Part shown: positions 6,460 to 10,458 of the stretch, one piece after another
Numbering within the stretch: the stretch's first letter is position 1
How the letters are laid out: each line of letters opens with the position of its first letter
DNA from: Rosettibacter primus
Lineage (GTDB): Bacteria > Bacteroidota > Ignavibacteria > Ignavibacteriales > Melioribacteraceae
NCBI RefSeq assembly: GCF_036860675.1
Contig: NZ_JAYKGK010000019.1
Location: 1-10,458, forward strand
Length of the DNA: 10,458 nucleotides
Direction of reading: 5' to 3'
Made by a program: the position numbers and the translations under genes
Notes under the pieces: generated by a model
What the model was told of the DNA's origin: nothing
Seen by the model: the letters and a program-made list of their open reading frames with translations, nothing else
Database searches by the model: none

Positions 6460-6954
6460 ATGGCTGTGAATCTCGAATTAAAAATTAAAATTAATTCTCC
6501 TAAGGGATACGAAAAAAAGCTGAAATTAAAAGGAGCAAAATTTATAGGCACAATAAAACAAAAAGATACTTATTATAAATTTCAAAACGGATTATTGAAG
6601 TTAAGAAAAGAAAAAAACAATTTTTATTTAATAAAATATTTGAGAGATGAAAAAGGGAAAAGATGGAGCAATTATGAAATAATTGAACTCAAGGGAAATA
6701 ATCCCGAAAAATATCTTTCTGAAATTTTTAAAACAGAATGCGTAGTGGAAAAATCAAGAAAACTTTACATGTATGGGAATACACGAATTCATCTGGATAA
6801 TGTTAAAAATCTTGGATGGTTTTTAGAATTAGAATCGGTTGTTGTAAATAATAAAAAATCTGCAGCAAAAGAATTTATAGAAGTTGTAAATTTTCTTAAC
6901 ATTGATTTATCAAAGCAAATAAGAAAATCATATAAAAATTTATTGTCAAAATGA
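6460..6954 (+). CDS. CYTH-domain protein (class IV adenylyl cyclase / triphosphatase type)
   Basis: This 164-residue protein is one CYTH domain, the triphosphate tunnel fold shared by class IV adenylyl cyclases and thiamine or inorganic triphosphatases. Evidence: an N-terminal NLELKIKI (4-11), the N-x-E-x-K variant of the ExExK signature; QKDTYYKFQNGLLKLRKEK (34-52); and RIHLDNVKNLGWFLELESVV near residues 109-128, matching the RxHLDxVxxLGxFxExE block of this group. The first acidic residue of ExExK is Asn, as is common in the NIELK-type subgroup. Whether it makes cAMP or cleaves a triphosphate cannot be told. The start is ATG with AAAGG about 6 nt upstream. Its stop codon overlaps the start of the AddB-like gene (ATGA, 4-nt overlap), so the two are co-translated. 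Confidence 0.88.
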   Translation: MAVNLELKIKINSPKGYEKKLKLKGAKFIGTIKQKDTYYKFQNGLLKLRKEKNNFYLIKYLRDEKGKRWSNYEIIELKGNNPEKYLSEIFKTECVVEKSRKLYMYGNTRIHLDNVKNLGWFLELESVVVNNKKSAAKEFIEVVNFLNIDLSKQIRKSYKNLLSK

Positions 6955-9900
6955 TATTAACAAAATTAAATATCAAAAAAGTTGATTTAGATTTTTTAAT
7001 CAATGAAAAAATAAAAAACAATAGAGTAAATGAACTGCTGATAATTGTTCCTACAAATCGTAAAGTCCGAAATCTTAAAAAAGAAATTATTTCTTTAATG
7101 CCAAATCGTGCTGCAATTGAGTTGAATATCGAAACATTTGGAACTATATCGACAAAAATATTAAGCAGGATTAAATCATTCAGACAATTGAGCGAAGCTG
7201 CATCAATAATTTTTATCAAACAAAGTTTTGAAGAAATAAAACCAAGATATTTTTCGGTTTACAAAAATGAAATCCCGTTTGGAACACTTGACAGAATTAA
7301 AAATATCATTTCTGAATATAAAAGACATGGCATTACTCCAAAACATTTGAGGGAAGAAGCTGAAAAGCTCGAACGCTCAGAAAAGTTGAAAGCACTGGAC
7401 ATTTCAGATATTTATGAAAAATATATAAACAAATGTTTTAGTATAAATGCTTATGAAATTGGAGATATTTACAAACTATTATTGGAATTGGAAGATGAAA
7501 AATTGCAAAAGTGTTTCTCATCGATTTTTCCAGATGTAAAATTAATTGTGATAAATGGTTTTAATGAATTTACAGGACCGGAAATAAAAATAATTAACAG
7601 ATTCTCGCAAACAAAAGGAATTGATTTATTTATAAATTTCGATTACAACAAAAAAAATAAATACATCTTTTCTCATCTTGACAATTGTTTCAATCAATTA
7701 CTTGATTGTGGCTTTAAAATAATAAGTGATACTACGGAAGTTAGTTTACCTAAATTTAGAAAGATTATCAGAAATGAATTATTCAATTTTGATAAGGGAA
7801 AAAATAAATACAACTATAAAGACCGTGTTTATAAATTTTCAGCATATGACAGAGAAAGTGAAGTTGAATTTATTTCCAAACAAATAAAAAATCTTATAAT
7901 TAAAGAGAAAGTTGACCCAGATAAAATTTGTGTTGCATTTAATTTAATCCAAAATTACTCTACAATAGTACGAGATATATTTACAAAAAATGGAATTCCT
8001 TTTAATCTTACAGACAGAATATTGCTTGATAATTCTAATCCTGTTAAAGCAATTATAAATTTTCTGGAAATAGTAGAAAACGAATATTATTATCAAAATA
8101 TTTTTAGAGCATTAAGCAGCGGATATATAAAAACCAATAATATTGATTTATTTAATCTTTTCAAAGTTTCATCCGAATTAAAAATTGTATCTAAAAAAGA
8201 AAACTGGATTAATATCATCAACGAATCTATTGCCAATATTAAACTTAATTTTGATGAAGACAATGAAGAGAAAGATGATAAAATTGCATCATATCAAAAA
8301 GCTTTAAGTGATATAAAATCAATAATAGAATTATTAACACCTTTCGAAGAAAAACAAACTATAATACAATTCAAAGAAAATCTTTTGGATTTTATTAATA
8401 AATCATTCTTACCATACAAATTACTTTCAATCAGTCATAATCAGGAAGAAAATATTCGTGGTTTCAATAAGTTCATCGAAACAATAAGTGAAATTTTCGA
8501 TTTACTTGAAGAAGAAAAAGGAAAAGATGAACTTTATGGAATTCACTTTTTTATGGACCAATTAAGAACTGCGTGCAACTGGGCAAGATTTAATGTAAAA
8601 GAAAAATCAAATTATGGAGTATTGATTACAAATCTGGAAGAAATTCGGGGGTTACAATTTGATTACTTATTTATTGGCGGCTTGTGTGATGGTGATTTAC
8701 CAACAAGATATACGCCCGAAATATTTTCATCGGGCAAATTTCGCAAGCAAGCTGCTGTTCACCAAACCGAAGAAAGAAATCTTTTCTATCAAGCTTTAAA
8801 TTGCTGGAATAAAAAATTATTTCTCAGTTATCCATTATCTGAAAGTGGAAAAGAAACTGTTGTTTCAACATTCCTAAAAGAATTTGAAAAAATATTTCTT
8901 ATTTCTGAAATAAAGGATGAGCTTTCTAATAAAATAATTTCACTGGAAGAATTAAACATTTATTTAGGGAAAAATTATGATAACACTGAAATACTGAATT
9001 TCTTTAATTTAGATACGCAACTAATAAATTCTATTAAAGTAGAAAAAGAACGCGAAGAAAATATTTTTTCTGAATCTAGTTATAATGGAATATTGCTAAG
9101 TGATAATAATCTTGAAGAAACAATTATAAAACAAAAATTAAATTCATTTATTGAAAAACAATATTCAATATCCCAGCTTGAGACTTATGCAAAATGTCCA
9201 TTCAAATTTTTCATAGAAAGAATTATCGGAATCAAAATAATCGAAGAACCTACTGAAGACATAGAGGCAATCGAATTAGGAAGAATACTTCACTCTATTC
9301 TTTATGAATTTTACACTAAAATTATTGAAGAAAAAATTGACATAAAAAGCGGTGATAAAAATATTCTTGAAAAAGCAAAAAAAATAATACTTGAAATTGC
9401 AGAGAAAAAAATATTGAATTCATTTTTCAAAGCACCTTTAACTTTTTATGAAAAAGAGAAACTGACAGGCATTGATAACAATTTTGATAATTCAATACTT
9501 GGGAAATTCATAACATATGAAGCTGAAACAAGTGATGACTACGAACCAAAATTTTTTGAGGTACAATTTGGGGCACTCAAAGAAGAGGAATCAGATAAAA
9601 CGCTCAGCAGTCCAGAACCAATTCAAATTGATGGATTAAAACTCCGTGGTAAAATTGATAGAATTGAGCTATCAAAAAAAGATGATACTTTCAATATTGT
9701 AGATTATAAGTTGAGCGGGAATAAACCAACTATAAAAGAACTAAAGAATGGTTTATCGTTGCAGCTTCCAGTTTATTTATACGCTGCTAAAAATCTTCTT
9801 GAAAAAAAATATGGAAAAAAGTTTGGTGCAAACGAAATGATTATTTACTCGTTGAAATATTCAAAGGATGATTTTGGAAAACAAAAAATTTCTCTATCAA

Positions 9901-10085
9901 AAAGAAATGACAATGAAATTAAAAATCTTGATGAATTAATAAGCAGCACAATAAATCATATTAAAAATTATGTAGAATTAATTTCACAAGGGAAATTTAA
10001 TTTATCTCCTCATGACGATAGAGAAAAGATCATATGCAGATTTTGTCAATTCAAATCTGTCTGCAGAATACAAACAACAATTTGA
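6951..10085 (+). CDS. AddB-like protein with C-terminal iron-staple PD-(D/E)XK nuclease
   Basis: This 1044-residue protein has AddB/RexB-like architecture: an inactive-looking UvrD-type helicase body and a RecB-type nuclease, used in double-strand break resection. The N-terminus begins directly with LLIIVPTNRKVRNLKKEI (29-46), resembling helicase motif Ia; no Walker A GxGKT is present. Later helicase-like blocks are VLITNLEEIRGLQFDYLFIG (557-576), GDLPTR (581-586) and EERNLFYQALNCW (607-619). The nuclease spans about 738-1040: YSISQLETYAKCPFKFF with Cys749, LGRILHSILYEFY (His781), GKIDRIE (Asp903), IVDYK (Asp918, Lys920) and QLPVYLYA (Gln938). CRFCQFKSVC gives Cys1029, Cys1032 and Cys1038, which with Cys749 make the four 4Fe-4S ligands. 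All expected nuclease residues are present. The start overlaps the CYTH stop by 4 nt. No AddA helicase gene follows in the window. Cellular role as AddB is likely but not proven. Confidence 0.87.
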   Translation: MILTKLNIKKVDLDFLINEKIKNNRVNELLIIVPTNRKVRNLKKEIISLMPNRAAIELNIETFGTISTKILSRIKSFRQLSEAASIIFIKQSFEEIKPRYFSVYKNEIPFGTLDRIKNIISEYKRHGITPKHLREEAEKLERSEKLKALDISDIYEKYINKCFSINAYEIGDIYKLLLELEDEKLQKCFSSIFPDVKLIVINGFNEFTGPEIKIINRFSQTKGIDLFINFDYNKKNKYIFSHLDNCFNQLLDCGFKIISDTTEVSLPKFRKIIRNELFNFDKGKNKYNYKDRVYKFSAYDRESEVEFISKQIKNLIIKEKVDPDKICVAFNLIQNYSTIVRDIFTKNGIPFNLTDRILLDNSNPVKAIINFLEIVENEYYYQNIFRALSSGYIKTNNIDLFNLFKVSSELKIVSKKENWINIINESIANIKLNFDEDNEEKDDKIASYQKALSDIKSIIELLTPFEEKQTIIQFKENLLDFINKSFLPYKLLSISHNQEENIRGFNKFIETISEIFDLLEEEKGKDELYGIHFFMDQLRTACNWARFNVKEKSNYGVLITNLEEIRGLQFDYLFIGGLCDGDLPTRYTPEIFSSGKFRKQAAVHQTEERNLFYQALNCWNKKLFLSYPLSESGKETVVSTFLKEFEKIFLISEIKDELSNKIISLEELNIYLGKNYDNTEILNFFNLDTQLINSIKVEKEREENIFSESSYNGILLSDNNLEETIIKQKLNSFIEKQYSISQLETYAKCPFKFFIERIIGIKIIEEPTEDIEAIELGRILHSILYEFYTKIIEEKIDIKSGDKNILEKAKKIILEIAEKKILNSFFKAPLTFYEKEKLTGIDNNFDNSILGKFITYEAETSDDYEPKFFEVQFGALKEEESDKTLSSPEPIQIDGLKLRGKIDRIELSKKDDTFNIVDYKLSGNKPTIKELKNGLSLQLPVYLYAAKNLLEKKYGKKFGANEMIIYSLKYSKDDFGKQKISLSKRNDNEIKNLDELISSTINHIKNYVELISQGKFNLSPHDDREKIICRFCQFKSVCRIQTTI

Positions 10086-10100
10086 ACAAAAGTCAAGAAT

Positions 10101-10178
10101 AAAATTATAAGAAATTTTGTCTTGCTTGAAAACGAATAAAGGCTTTAATAATTTACACCCAAAATTATAAGAATTTTA
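10101..10178 (+). repeat. Pair of AT-rich direct repeats, each able to form a hairpin
   Basis: AAAATTATAAGAA occurs at 10101-10113 and again at 10161-10173. Each copy sits in an AAAATT-loop-AATTTT arrangement (the first with one extra A), and the second is followed by a T-rich run. They lie in the 101-bp gap after the AddB-like gene. The second could be a weak AT-only terminator of the CYTH/AddB unit, or the pair may simply be low-complexity AT-rich sequence. Confidence 0.4.
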
Positions 10179-10186
10179 TTTTTATT

Positions 10187-10429
10187 ATGACCCTAATGCG
10201 CATACTTGTTATAATGTCTATTATTTTATGTTACTTTCAGGCTTACAGATATCGCAAACATGAAATGTTTTATTACTTTTTCATACTTGCAGCTTCTGAC
10301 CCAATACTTATAATCAGGTCGCTGCTGTTACATAACAATAATATCTGGAATTCATACTATACAGTCATGACCGTATTTTTAATTTTTTCTCTTCCAAGGT
10401 TGAATCTTAATTCCGACATAGAAAAATAA
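10187..10429 (+). CDS. Short hypothetical membrane protein, probably truncated at its C-terminus
   Basis: I do not recognise this 80-residue ORF. It has three hydrophobic segments that could be transmembrane helices: about 5-20 (RILVIMSIILCYFQAY), 28-48 (FYYFFILAASDPILIIRSLLL) and 56-70 (YYTVMTVFLIFSLPR). They are joined by short basic or polar loops (YRYRKHE, HNNNIWN). This looks like the N-terminal part of a longer polytopic membrane or sensor protein. The last seven residues (LNSDIEK) and the stop codon lie inside the inverted repeat at 10405-10457, so the natural protein may have been cut by insertion of that element. No SD precedes either ATG (10187 or 10196); the second start, MRILVIM, is equally plausible. 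Codon use looks like its neighbours. It may or may not be expressed. Confidence 0.5.
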   Translation: MTLMRILVIMSIILCYFQAYRYRKHEMFYYFFILAASDPILIIRSLLLHNNNIWNSYYTVMTVFLIFSLPRLNLNSDIEK

Positions 10430-10457
10430 AAGGGACTGTTTAAAGAGCTAAAAAAGG
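10405..10457. repeat. Right arm of the 53-bp terminal inverted repeat
   Basis: This is the exact reverse complement of 1-53. It starts at the last base of an asparagine codon of the short membrane ORF (10403-10405), supplies that ORF's last seven codons and stop, and continues with agggactgtttaaagagct to the end of the window. One further base (10458) has no counterpart because the other arm ends at base 1, so the true repeat probably continues beyond both ends. Confidence 0.9.
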
Positions 10458-10458
10458 G

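Noticed and set aside
6896..7219. 107-codon hydrophobic open frame on the minus strand at the CYTH/AddB-like junction
   Set aside because: It is antisense to two supported, overlapping genes. Its hydrophobic look comes from reading AT-rich, Lys/Asn-rich coding DNA backwards.
10432..10458. IS256-type insertion sequence end (gggactgtttaaagagct)
   Set aside because: The resemblance is by memory only, no transposase is in the window, and the arms stay identical about 27 bp beyond the would-be IS tip, so I report only an inverted repeat.
1..10458. CRISPR array, prophage, toxin-antitoxin or other defence locus
   Set aside because: No spaced direct repeats, Cas, integrase, phage structural or toxin-like genes were seen; the AddB-like protein is a DNA-repair type nuclease.

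Overview
The window is AT-rich, gene-dense bacterial DNA. It looks like ordinary chromosome rather than a phage or plasmid: housekeeping genes (tRNA-Met, secG, rpsU) are mixed with stress, redox, envelope and DNA-repair genes. The bS21 sequence, the M14 peptidase type, the small outer-membrane barrel and the iron-staple AddB-like nuclease suggest the Bacteroidota/Chlorobiota/Ignavibacteriota group. An Ignavibacteria-like organism is my best guess. Several genes carry recognisable Shine-Dalgarno (SD) sequences (secG, rpsU, uspA, the thioredoxin-like gene, the outer-membrane protein, the CYTH gene), which fits Ignavibacteria better than classical Bacteroidia. The lineage is an inference from protein character, not from a marker search.

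Layout. (1) 138-1479, plus strand: a CAU tRNA and secG, probably one transcript from a good promoter at 89-117, then a LOG-family nucleotide hydrolase. (2) 1515-4318, minus strand: an M14 zinc carboxypeptidase, an ECF-type sigma factor, a universal stress protein and ribosomal protein bS21, closed by a strong intrinsic terminator. (3) 4420-4959, plus strand: a thioredoxin/peroxiredoxin-like protein, divergent from the peptidase. (4) 4979-6348, minus strand: a small outer-membrane barrel protein whose stop codon overlaps the TTG start of a DUF2461 protein. (5) 6460-10085, plus strand: a CYTH-domain protein overlapping by 4 nt a 1044-residue AddB-like protein with a C-terminal iron-staple PD-(D/E)XK nuclease. 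(6) 10187-10429: a short membrane ORF that ends inside a terminal inverted repeat.

The most unusual feature is at the edges. Bases 1-53 are a perfect inverted copy of 10405-10457. The simplest explanation is that both ends run a short way into the same multicopy element (an IS or similar) in opposite orientation, where assembly stopped. A real inverted-repeat-bounded segment and an assembly artefact remain possible. The last ORF appears to take its C-terminus from this repeat.

I do not see a clear undescribed defence or mobile system. The observations most worth following are the terminal inverted repeat, the coupled CYTH/AddB-like pair without a visible AddA partner, and the anti-Shine-Dalgarno-matching leader of rpsU beside a sigma factor and a stress protein. 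No CRISPR array, transposase, integrase or toxin-antitoxin pair was found.
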